64,000 nt of DNA, from contig NC_134021.1 in the NCBI RefSeq assembly GCF_040712315.1, positions 45,323,501-45,387,500 of the forward strand, in the 5' to 3' direction. Position 1 is the stretch's first letter; every line of letters begins with the position of its first letter. The notes under the pieces are model-generated. The model saw only the letters and a program-made list of their open reading frames with translations, was not told the origin of the DNA and made no database searches. Positions 32,377 through 42,707 of the stretch are shown piece by piece. Source of the DNA: Castanea sativa (Eukaryota > Streptophyta > Magnoliopsida > Fagales > Fagaceae). The translations under genes were made by a program, and so were the position numbers.

Positions 32377-34109
32377 ATGGCTATTTTCATCAAATTTCTT
32401 TGTGTACTTTTCGTCCTCAGTCTCGTTGGCAAAGGTAAAGGATTCTATCAATGCATACAATCCTGAAGGCATTTCTTTGTTTGAAACAAAAAGATGATAT
32501 TATATGAAAATGAACATTTTGTTTTATAATAGGAAGGCATATGAACGATTGTTGTATTTTGAATGTTTTTGGATGTAAGGATTGGCCATGCTATTTGATC
32601 CATCGCAATCTTTCTACCATATATAATATTCACGTCTTTTAAATATGTTTTTAAAGATTTTTATTATGTTTATTTTATTAATTATGATATCTTTAGCCCC
32701 TGTCTAGGAGGAGAGAATGATATGGAATGAAAATGAATGAAAGGATTAATTTTAGAATATTCTTCATTTTCTTAGTTTGTGAGTTTTAATGGAGGGAATG
32801 AAAAGTATACTCCCTTGTTTGGGAGTTTATGTGGGAGGAAATGGAATGAGTGTGAGAGAATAATCATTCCTCTCTATTTCCTTAAAACCTCGAATTTTCA
32901 TTCCCCCCGAAATTAGGAAAAATGAGAGGGAATGAAATTAGATTTAATGAATTTCTTACTAAAACTCCCAAAATACCCCTATATGTTCGACCTTTTATTT
33001 TAAAATAACGATCTAATAGTAATATTGCCATAAAATGATTCCATTAAATTTCTTCTATGTTACTCCCAAATAAGATTGCTTAGGCCTCGTTTGAGGGGGG
33101 GAATGGAATGGAATGGAAATGAATGAAAAAAATAATTTTAGAATAGTCTTTCCTTCTCTTGTTTGGGAGTTTTAATGGACAAATTTGTTTGGGAGTTTAA
33201 GTGGGAGGGAATCAAATGGGTTGGAAGGAACACTCGTTCCTCTCTGTTCCCTTAAAACCTCAAATTTTCATCCCCCCAAACTTGGTAGGAACAATCATTC
33301 CTTTCCATTCTATTGTTTTAAAACCTCCAACAAAAGTTACTAAATTCCATTCCATTCCATTTTATTCTTTTCCATTCATTTCTTCTTTAAATGCATTTCA
33401 TTTCATTTCATTCCATTTCTTTCCATGCTCTTATGATCATTTCATTCCATTTCTTTTCATGTTCTTATGATCATTTCATTCCATTCCCTTATGAACTTCC
33501 AAACGAAGTCTTAAATTCCATTAATTTCCATTCCTTTATATTAAAATATCTAATCAAAGTTACTTAATTTCATTCTATTCCATTTTTTCCCAATTCTTTC
33601 CCTTAGTTAAATACGTTCCATTCCTTTCCATTCCCTTATGATCATTCCATTCCATTTCGTTTCATTCCCTTATGAACTCCCAAACGAAGCCTTAGAGTCA
33701 GGATTATTGCCAGTTTCAGTGTTCATGTTCATATATGTTGTTCATGCTTTTGAATTTGATTTAGTATTTTGAATTTGTTCATGTTTATTTAATTCTAGGA
33801 AATTGTCAATGCACCCTAAGCCAAGTAACCATCAAACAATCCAAAACTGGAGACGTAGTGCAACAAAAGCCAGTGTGGAGTGTGACAATCAACAATGGCT
33901 GCCCTTGTTCCCAATCAGATTTGAAATTGTCCTGCAATGGGTTTCAGACTGTGAAACCAGTTGACCCTTCGGTCTTGTCTCAATCCGGTAATGAATGCCT
34001 TGTAAACAATGGTCTGCCAGTTCAACCATCTTCTTCAGTTAGCTTCACCTATGCTTGGGACACTTCATTTTCATTCCAGCCACTTTCTTCCCAAATCAAT
34101 TGTTCTTAA
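32377..34109 (+). CDS. TPD1-like secreted cysteine-rich protein (copy B), two exons
   Basis: Exon 1 is 32377-32434 and exon 2 is 33799-34109; the intron is in phase 1 with GT/AG borders, and the product is 122 residues. The signal peptide reads MAIFIKFLCVLFVLSLVGK. The mature part differs from copy A at only a few positions (GEVV/GDVV, SDNE/SGNE) and has the same cysteines. The TATA spacing and intron repeats are also shared. The solo LTR and MITE insertions lie 0.3-1.9 kb upstream and could affect its expression relative to copy A; that is inference. Family and role are as for copy A: secreted, TPD1-related, ligand activity not shown. Confidence 0.88.
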
Positions 34110-34879
34110 GGAGGTTTCTCAAAGTGCCTAATTTTTTTAGTAAATTCATTTAAATTAGATGATTTTTCATCTAAGTAAGAGCTTTATTGTTGTACTCGAT
34201 TTGAATTATGTGGTCTACGTTAATAATAATATCATCAGAAGCATGAAATTTTGATTTTCAAACCTTTTTGTGTTGTAGCAAATGCTTTTGTAGTGTAGTT
34301 TATTGGCTTTTGTTTTTTTCCCATATAACCCATTAGATCAAGAAGTCTTTGAATAGAATTTATCTTGTAATCTGTCCCCCCCCCCCTCCCCCAAAAGAAA
34401 AGATATAATGCCTTTCATCAGCTAAATAAATATCATTCTCTTCTTAAAAAAAATATATCATTCATTAGGTAAATGTCTTCATTACCTTATTAAAATTTAA
34501 ATTCATACTTCAAAATAATTAATATTCCCCCAAGAAAAAATGATAATATTACTATTGAAATATCACTTGAATTTAAACAAAAGAAAAAAACTTTTTTCAA
34601 GTAATTAATGAAATGAATTTTTTCTATAAAAAAAATAACTCGTCTCTTTTACCTAATATTTCACAAAAAATTATATAGGTATAAACCATTTTCATTTTCC
34701 TATAATAAATCATGGAATATATAAATAGTAAGTGAGAGATACCTAAAAAAAAGATTATAACAATAGACAAAACCAGAATTCAAAATTGTATAAACAAAAA
34801 CACACAACTAAGTTTTTTTTTTTTTCAATCACAAAACCAAGTACATGAAATTAATACCATTGATTTCCATAGTTTGAGT
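34110..34879 (+). other. Downstream region of TPD1-like copy B
   Basis: Collinear with 14079-14912, with a C-rich tract near 34376-34388. No gene. Confidence 0.6.
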
Positions 34880-35056
34880 TAGGAGTGTACAACCCACCAA
34901 AACCGACCTAACGTAACCCAACCTGCCAGGTTGGGTCAGTTTTTAGTGGTTGGTGAGTTGGGTTTAGTTATGAATTTTTTTTTAATAGTAGGTCAGGTTG
35001 GGTGCGGGTCACAACATTTACAAACCCGCCTAACTCGACCCAACCCACCAATATAT
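34880..35056. mobile_element. Truncated hAT MITE at the duplication border
   Basis: Matches the first part of the MITE at 14913 (TAGGAGTGTACA start, GTTGGGTCAG and CCAACCCACC blocks) and ends at CACCAATATAT, after which copies A and B are unrelated. The right terminus is missing. Confidence 0.75.
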
Positions 35057-35818
35057 GTGGAATTTAGCTACTAAACACTAACAGAGACGCCGCTTGTGTC
35101 CTGTTTTTGTGTGCATAACACATAAGAGCTGCCATATAATTATATAGACTATTATAGAGATTTCCATGAAAGTTCTATGGACCATAACTGTGTTTTGTTT
35201 AGGTCGGTGACAGTACCCTCCAATGTGAAAACATGAATTTCTATCACACGATTACATTAAAAAAATACGAATAAAATCTCAAATATGAAAGGAAAAAAAA
35301 ATGATACTACCAGTAAAAGTCGTATTCAAATTTGTAATTGTATGGAGCCGCAGCTTCATGAAGCTATTTTTTGGCTGGCTTCAATTGAACATGAAGATGC
35401 ATGGAACATTGTACACAACACCCACTTTATCATACAAACGGTGAGACTTTCTAATCAATCAGTCTTTTTTGTGTGTGTACGTAATTAATTATTGGAAACG
35501 TTTCTTTTTTTTTTTTGGAGAAGGATAATTATTGGATACATGATTGCATATAAGATAGGATTTTTTTTTTCTTTTTGTCAGTGCCGTCACTAAGGACCAT
35601 ATAATCTTCTACAGCTAGGGAAACTTCCCATCAACTTCGCAGTTAGACGTAAGACTAAGGCCAGTTGACAGAGATCAATTGTCCTACTTTGAGTTACGTG
35701 TTTTAATTTTCTACCATTTTGTTTTGGTTATTAGTGCGAATGAGATGCCAGATTAATTGTATGGTCTTGGTCAACTAAAACATAAATCTTCTTTCCCAGA
35801 TTAATTGTATGTCTCTCT
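35057..35818. other. Intergenic spacer
   Basis: The 67-codon frame at 35285-35488 shows no domain I recognise. Otherwise AT-rich with T runs near 35505 and 35566. Confidence 0.45.
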
Positions 35819-36692
35819 CCGCTCAAAACATAAAAAACTAAAGAATCAAGAGAAAATAAGATTTAAACGCTGGGTTTTCTAAAAATTAAAAACATTTAAC
35901 CAAAACAATCATCCAACCAAAATTAAGAACAGTTAACCAATCTCAATAACTTCATTTTCTTCTCTTCATTAGCACAATAAAAACAATCCAACTACTACAC
36001 ATGGCTTCTCTTCAATAACTTGTTGTATCTATTCCTTGATGATTCTCTGAACCTTTTAATGGCGTGCTGAGGTTTATGAACGTGCAGATTTCTTCTCTGA
36101 GGTTTACGAACTTGCAGATTTCTTCTCTGAGGTTTATTTGATGAAAGTCTGTTGTGAAATCATATTCACCAATATAGGCAAGTATTGGCTTTGTTAATAA
36201 ACGGTATTTATGAAATTAATTATATATGCGTTTATCTAATGACTTTGCAAAATGATCCTAAATCGTTTTCTGTGATCTGTACTTGATTTATTATGGTAAT
36301 GAAAGTTGGAATGGTAGATAAAGTTGTTCGAACATAATGCCGTTTGGATGGGTTCGATGATAATTGGGGATATGCAATATCTAACCTAGTGTTTGGAATA
36401 TCTCAACAGAGAAGAAATGAAAATCTGCAAGTTCGTAAACCTGCGCACGCTGTCAAAAGGTTCAGAGAATCATCGTGGAATAGATACAATAAGTAATTGA
36501 GGAGAAGCCATGTGTAGTAGTCGGATTATTTTTATTGTGCTAATGATGAGAAGAAAATGGATTTATCAAGATTGATTGAACGTTCTTAATTTTGGTGGGA
36601 TAATTGTTTTGGTTGAATGTTTTTAATTTTTACAAAACTTAGTTTTTAGATCCTTTTTTCTCTTGATTTTTTAGTTTTTTATGTTTTGAGAA
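35819..36692. repeat. Long fold-back (inverted repeat) with arms of about 300 bp
   Basis: The left arm, about 35819-36128 (CTCAAAACATAAAAAACTAA at its outer end), is inverted in the right arm, about 36403-36692, with scattered mismatches. The spacer is about 275 bp. The left arm also holds a roughly 30-bp direct repeat (GAGGTTTATGAACGTGCAGA and GAGGTTTACGAACTTGCAGA). No coding sequence. A MITE or a MULE end pair is likely; I did not find a clear target duplication. Confidence 0.7.
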
Positions 36693-37137
36693 AAGAGAAA
36701 CACAAAAAGGTAACAAAAATATAAATTTATCCTTATTTTTAATAGAGGTGGATAACTAGAGATAAACAGAGCTTACCTCAAGTCAGTAAAATACTAATTT
36801 TTAAACTACAGGTAGGCAAAGTGTATTTCAAGCAAACCACAAGTAGCCAAAGTGTAATTTTCCTTTTCCAAAATATATATGCAACAATGCATTATCCTGT
36901 TATGCATTCCAAAACTAATTATAACTTACCAATCATGATAGGAATATTACCACTTTTTACTACTATGACTTTACATATTCTTTAACATTTTTTTTTTTTG
37001 AGAAACACATATTCTTAAACCTAAATGTAACTTATGATAGAAAATTCATGGAATACAAACAACTTAGGCAAAAACACCATTTATTTATTTTTAATTTATA
37101 CCAATGTAATTTGATGGTGAATTTGACAAAATTCACC

Positions 37138-37203
<66 letters not shown>

Positions 37204-37374
37204 AGAGTTGTAGTCGTTGTCAAAAACAAGTTTGTAACTAAACTTTATTCCTGATTAAATTCATGATAAATTTAACATTAATGTGAGAGAAATGAGTATC
37301 ACGTTACAGCACTTCACACATGCCTGATAGTTTTCTTGGAGACATAAGCCTAGTTGTAAAATAATATTCTACTG
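36693..37374. other. Intergenic spacer with (AT)n
   Basis: AT-rich; A17 followed by (AT)21 at 37141-37199. No gene. Confidence 0.6.
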
Positions 37375-37500
37375 AAATTAGTGCTATTATTCTTAAATCT
37401 ACATTTCTTGCCTTTGACATGGTTTGGACCATGTCTATTCAAGTAATGGAGAAATCCCATAACTGATGAAACGCTATACTTCTATATGTAAATGATAATA
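37375..37500 (-). pseudogene. Relic of LRK10L extracellular domain
   Basis: On the minus strand this short piece matches the C-terminal part of the extracellular exon of the intact LRK10L gene (plus-strand coordinates about 62642-62790). It covers the TWSEPAKC region, the GKKCRFKNNST motif and the preceding SVSVPF segment, with frame breaks. Only about 125 bp remain. Confidence 0.65.
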
Positions 37501-38006
37501 TGAAAATTTGATCGTTTGATGTTTTCAGCATACTTAGAGGTGCCAACCAATTAAACCACAAAATTCTTGACAAATTTTCAAAATCAAGACTTACGTGCTT
37601 ATGTTGATAACTTGTTTTATGTGATAGTGATACTACAAAAATTCAAAGATCACATAAAAAATCATAACTTTTGTTACAACTGTTCACATAATAAAACGTG
37701 AGCTATGGAGAAAAAGTGATGAATTCATGTGAAAGTGACAGACGATTAATTAATCTATCATGTACAATAATTGTGATAAAAGTTACGATTTTTTATGTAG
37801 TACTAGAACTACTCATGATAAGTGCCCATTGTTCGCGAAACTTATTTTTGGTTAATTTTCTTACTATGCATGAAAACAAGAAAACTCTTCTTCTTCTTTT
37901 TTCCTCTAATTACTTTCCTAAATTTTATTTTACTACTATTTTATTGGTGATACTTTGTCTACAAATTGTGCTAATTGTACCAGATAAAAAATTTCACTCT
38001 CTCATA

Positions 38007-40055
38007 ATGGTGAGAGGATTACCCTTCACTGCAGGACACACGATCCTTATTGTTCTTGTATTAGTCCATAAAGCTTGCAATACTGAGAATGATATTCATC
38101 AATGACCCCTTCTTCCTGTGGCATTATCCAGAACATAAACTATCTATTTTGTGTGATTGAAGATCGATCCAAAAACCTGCAATGACCTAACACTACAAAA
38201 AACGGGGTCTATAGCCGCGTTTCAAAAACGCGGCTATAGACCCCGAAAACACTGTTATAGGCTATAGTCGCATTTTCTAGAGCCACGTTTACAACCCAGG
38301 CCTAAGCAGCGTAACAACAGCCCCTGCGGGTCTGTAGCCGTGTTTTTATAACCACAGCTAAAGGTCAAGCCTAAAGCCGCGTTTTTAAAAAACGCGGCTA
38401 TAGACCCACTTTGAGCTGCGTTTATAACCGCGGCTATAGGTTTTATTAAAAACAAAAAAAAAAAATTCTGGGTTTTTTTTTTTCCCCAAAAAATTCAAAA
38501 TTCAAACAAAAAAAATTCAAAATTAATCACAAACCCAGAAAATCCAAAATCAAACACAAACCCAAAAAATTCAAAATCATACACAACATACCCACAATAC
38601 AAACACACCCAGAAAATTCAAAATCAAACACAATATCCTCATAATACAAACATAATATGCTCCAAAATATAATAACACAAACCCATGAATCTCCTCTCAT
38701 TCAACAAAACCAACCCAAAGCTAACACTAAATCCATTCAAGGAACACAAAAGCATAAGCCCAAAAACAGAAAAGAACAAGTTCAAGAACATAAACCCATT
38801 TAAATATAAGCACAATAGCACAAATTCAAGCACATATCCAAAAATTTCAAAATCAAATAATTCCACCAATGTAAAACTCATACATATAAACACATAAATA
38901 TTACTCCCAATGCTCATAAAGCTTAGATAAATAAAAAAAAATAAAAAAAATAAAAAGCTCTTGCAAAAGTATAATACCCATAAGAAGATTAGAAATTTTT
39001 TTATCTCAAATAATAGAGATGAGTGAATCTTAGCTTCTCCAATGAAGGTTTCCGGTCATCCTTGTCGGAAAAATGAAAAGAATCCATTGTGTTGTGTTGA
39101 GAGAAAAAGAAAAGAATGGTTGTGTTGAGAGAAAAAGAAAAGAAAAGAAGAACACCGGGCATAGAAAAGAAAAGATGAGATATTTTGAATTGAGTGGTAG
39201 AGAGAAAATGGGGTAGGTGGGGGGTCAAGTCATCACTTTTTATTTTTTAAAAGGTAGACCTATAGTCGCGTTTTTAAAAACGCGGCTATACGTCCTACTT
39301 TGTTAGAAAATATAATATTTTATTCAGCTACATATCTCAGCGTAGTGCAGTTTTGTTTTTTGTGTTACCTATAGGTCCTCCCTTAAAAAATATATTTTAG
39401 CCCGCTCAAATCTCATGCTAAATGTGTATTTCCACTGTTACCTATAGCCACGTTTCTAAAAACGCGGCTATAGCCCTACGTTTAAAAAAATATATTCGTC
39501 ATTTTGTGTTTTGTGTTATGTCTATAACCGCGTTTCTAGGAAACACGATTATAGCCCCACCTTTATAAAATAATATTTATTGGGCTGTATATGCCATTGG
39601 CTGGACCTATGGCCGCGTTTTCAGAAACGCGGCTATAGGGCCTTAAAAAAAGCGCAGCTAGACAAACATACAAACATAGCTATAAACCTTACCTAGAGCT
39701 GCGTTTCTTAAAACGGGGCTATAGGTTATGTCTGAAGCTGCGTTTTATAAAAAACGCAGCTAGAGGTTAGGTCTATTGCCGCGTTTCCTAGAACGCGGCT
39801 ATAGGTTTGGTCTATAGCCACGTTTACAAGAAACGCGACTATAGGTCAGGTATAGCCACGTTATTTTTTAAACGCAACTACAACCTACATTTTTTGTAGT
39901 ATAAGGTACAACCTTTCATGTGAGAACAATCATACGGTGTTACACTTATATATATGTGGAAAATACCACGTACAGAAAATCAATTACAATAACAATTAAC
40001 AAAACAATTCGAGTGGGGGACTTACTACTCAGGTATACAGGAGGACAATTACTGG
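38007..40055 (+). pseudogene. LRK10L extracellular-domain pseudogene split by a CACTA element
   Basis: The N-terminal part (38007-38190) starts MVRGLPFTAGHTILIVLVLV, parallel to the signal peptide of the LRK10L gene at 46606. A one-base loss at the first conserved cysteine codon (about 38102) shifts the frame; beyond it the GUB_WAK motif is still readable in another frame (CGIIQNINYLF region). Homology resumes after the CACTA element at 39905 and continues to about 40055 (GIQEDNY-like end). No kinase part follows. The protein cannot be made. Confidence 0.75.
38191..39901. mobile_element. Non-autonomous CACTA transposon, 1.7 kb, TSD TAA
   Basis: Starts CACTACAAAAAACGGGG and ends TTTTTTGTAGTA (last base G to A), flanked by TAA at 38188-38190 and 39902-39904. 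Hairpin modules GCCGCGTTT/AAACGCGGC fill both subterminal regions (38208-38440 and 39257-39890). The middle is A-rich with no transposase. It interrupts an LRK10L-like coding region. Confidence 0.9.
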
Positions 40056-41985
40056 CATCGCTATTGTGACTATCAAATTATCACCAAATAAATATGTGGC
40101 ATTCTTTCATTTTAGTTATCAGGCAATTGTCAATATAGCGGATTGGACACAACAATTGGTATATCATGTTTCTACTACATGTAGGGAAACCTCACAATAT
40201 ATACAAGGTAAGATCATTTTCCTAACAACTTAAACTATGTGCTATTGATCAACTTCATATATGGAAATGATTGTCAAAATCCCAATTTAGATCTTACGAC
40301 CCTATGATTTAACAATCCCACCTACTCAAAACGATCTAAATCTTTCAAGGATCTTTGTGATTGTTCAAGATTGATAGGATCGTACGATTCTAATGATCCT
40401 AAATGATCCTGGTTTCTTGTAATCTTCTTTAACTTGACAGAAAGCACAGTTAGACCTAAATGAAATATAACATCCTAATAAACCAATTTTTGCTATTTCA
40501 ATGTAGAGAGATAGAGTGTCAGTTGGATCAAAATAAAAAATAACATCTCAAAGTGTCACGTTTTGAGATTTTTGGTCTCTTTAAATGATACTTACAAGTA
40601 GATGTAGTGATATTTACATCAAATAAATGCATTTTTTTTTTATGAATGAATGTATAATTTATGTGATTATTTAACATACTAATATGTTTTTTTTGTTTTT
40701 TTTTTTCAAATAATGTAGGATCTTACAATCCCACCTACCTTCCACAATCCTATATAGGATCCAGATTTTGAAAAATCTTTTTTCCCCCCCCCCCCCCCCC
40801 CCCCCAAAATAAAGAAAAAAAAAAGCTTCAAATATTGGAGGCTACATAGGATGTGCACGGTAAAACTTAACAAATGCGTCATAAGAGAATTATGCAAAAT
40901 AATAGTATTTCTTTACTAGTAATTATTTAAATTGACATTTAGAAATTATTTAGGAATGAATTATTTTTTATAATATTGTGTTTTAGAAATAGAATTTTAA
41001 ATGTTTAAATTATGTTTTCAAAACAAGATTTAATTTAAATTTCAACCAAGTTGGCATAAATCGTGTTTTGAAAACACGATTTTACGTACTAAAATCATGA
41101 AAGCAAACACAATTTAAAAAAAAAATGCTACATTTATAAATAACTTCAAAACAATAAATCAATTTAAAAAGATGGAGTATTATTTACAAATTTTGCAAGA
41201 AAATTCCGTTACGTTTGCCTCCATCATTTCTTTCTCACCACTATATGTACAATTTGTAACCATTAAGATCATGTCCTCACTCACTCACTTTTTTTTTTTT
41301 TTTATCACCAGTAAAACTTAGGATATTAATAACTAGTATTATCTATGCCTATTTAATTTAACTATATATATATAAATAAAATAAACTAAAAGGCAGCTTT
41401 GTAGCTCAGGATTTATTTTTCCCTATCTGCTGTAACTATCAAATTATCAAAATTAAAAAATTAAAAAAAAGTAAAAAAAAAAAATTAACTTTAAGGAAAA
41501 CGCTTAAGTTAAAAACTTTTTTTTTTAAAGTTTACAAACTGATAATGTGATGATTGGTTATTCGAAAGTAAAAATAAAAAATAAAAAAATGGTCATTGGT
41601 GGACCAAATGAGAAAGAGTAAGAATCTGTTCCATCAATAGCTAGTTTGTTTTCTCAAAAAATAAAATAAAATAAGAAAAAGAAGAAGAAGAAGAAGCTAG
41701 TTTGTTCAAAATGTTATTAAAAGAACAGAAAATGCTAACGAATGCCCTTAGGGCATTGATTAATAATCTATTTAAAAAAAAGTTTTTATGAAAAAAAAAA
41801 CAATTAATATTTTGACAGCTTTTTTCAATTCCCATAAAAGTAGTGTCAAAACTTTTTTAAAATCAATTGTTAACCAATACTCTTCGTTAGCATAACTCTA
41901 AAAAAATTAATTTGTGCCAAAATGTAAAAGAAAATTGTTTAGCAACTGTCCAAATCCAATAATTCAACAAGATGACGTATGTGCT
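40056..41985. other. Intergenic spacer with dispersed repeat and poly-C tract
   Basis: 40068-40205 is the second copy of the repeat at 6925-7095. The rest is AT-rich with several homopolymer runs. No gene recognised. Confidence 0.5.
40784..40805. repeat. Poly-C tract (22 C)
   Basis: An uninterrupted run of 22 C, G on the minus strand, preceded by T8 and followed by an A-rich stretch. Confidence 0.85.
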
Positions 41986-42160
41986 TGTTAACATGTATAA
42001 TGTTGTGGGCTTTAGGCCCAACTAGTTTACTTGTATAGCACTCTTACTTGTACTACACTCATATTTACTCGTACTGCACTCATATGCCTCCTATATAAAG
42101 GCATTCATGTATATTCTTTCAGTGAGAAATACAATACTATTGAATTCAGTATTTCTAACA
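41986..42160 (+). repeat. Copia 5' LTR
   Basis: 175 bp, starts TG and ends CA, with CTATATAAAG near 42090 as candidate promoter. Confidence 0.93.
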
Positions 42161-42172
42161 TGGTATCAGAGC
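42161..42172 (+). promoter_or_regulatory. Copia primer-binding site
   Basis: TGGTATCAGAGC, complementary to the 3' end of initiator tRNA-Met, immediately after the LTR. Confidence 0.9.
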
Positions 42173-42575
42173 TAGTGCTCTAACATTTTCTTAGTAGTCT
42201 TGTCTTTATTGGTGTAACTCCATTCTCAATATTGCTTCCGCTGTCACAACAACTGCCACAGCCTTTCGCCGTTGAACCTTCGAGTCTTCCAGACATCGTC
42301 CTCAGGTTCCAGACCTGTAGCAGCCGCCGTTGAGGAGTTCGAACACTGCAAAGACCATTGCCTTTTTCGGCACCGCCGTGAATATTGCTCTGAAATTTTT
42401 TTTGAATGTACCACGAAGATCGTCTTACTCCAATCTACCTTTTCGTGAAAACCTCACAGTCATCGGAGGCTCCACGCGCCCTCACGCGCCGCCCAAAGCT
42501 TCTGCACTGAAGATCACACACCCACGCGCCAAATCCCTGCCTCCACGCGCTGCTGACGTCACCGCCACATCACTG

Positions 42576-42624
42576 TTGACCGTTGACTGTTGACTTTTGA
42601 CCGTTGACTTTTTTCGGAGTTGAC
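42576..42624 (+). promoter_or_regulatory. Cluster of six TTGAC (W-box core) motifs in copia leader
   Basis: TTGAC occurs at 42576, 42583, 42590, 42597, 42604 and 42620; five of them are spaced at exactly 7 bp. TTGAC is the core of the W box bound by WRKY factors. Function here is inference; the 7-bp rhythm may equally reflect a simple tandem repeat. Confidence 0.55.
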
Positions 42625-42707
42625 TTTTTTGCAGTCCAAGTTCTCCTTACTTAGTTTTTCGCGTAGATTTCTTTTTTGCAATCCATTTTTGCATATTCTG
42701 CTTCTAA

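Larger units (their letters stand above)
29559..35056 (+). repeat. Segmental duplication, copy B (contains intact TPD1-like gene)
   Basis: Collinear with 10177-15097. Copy-specific changes are an 806-bp solo LTR, two MITE-type sequences around a 50-bp inverted segment, and loss of the intron insertion of copy A. The end point is inside the hAT MITE at about 35056. Confidence 0.9.

Noticed and set aside
35285..35488. 67-residue frame as a small gene
   Set aside because: No domain, no signal peptide and no paralogue here. Kept only as a remark in the spacer entry.
37698..38105. 135-residue frame as a complete gene
   Set aside because: Only its last 33 residues match the LRK10L signal peptide; the start is an alternative codon in AT-rich DNA, and the end is a frameshift stop.
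38639..38917. 92-residue minus-strand hydrophobic frame inside the small CACTA element
   Set aside because: F/L-rich translation of A-rich DNA, as expected by chance.
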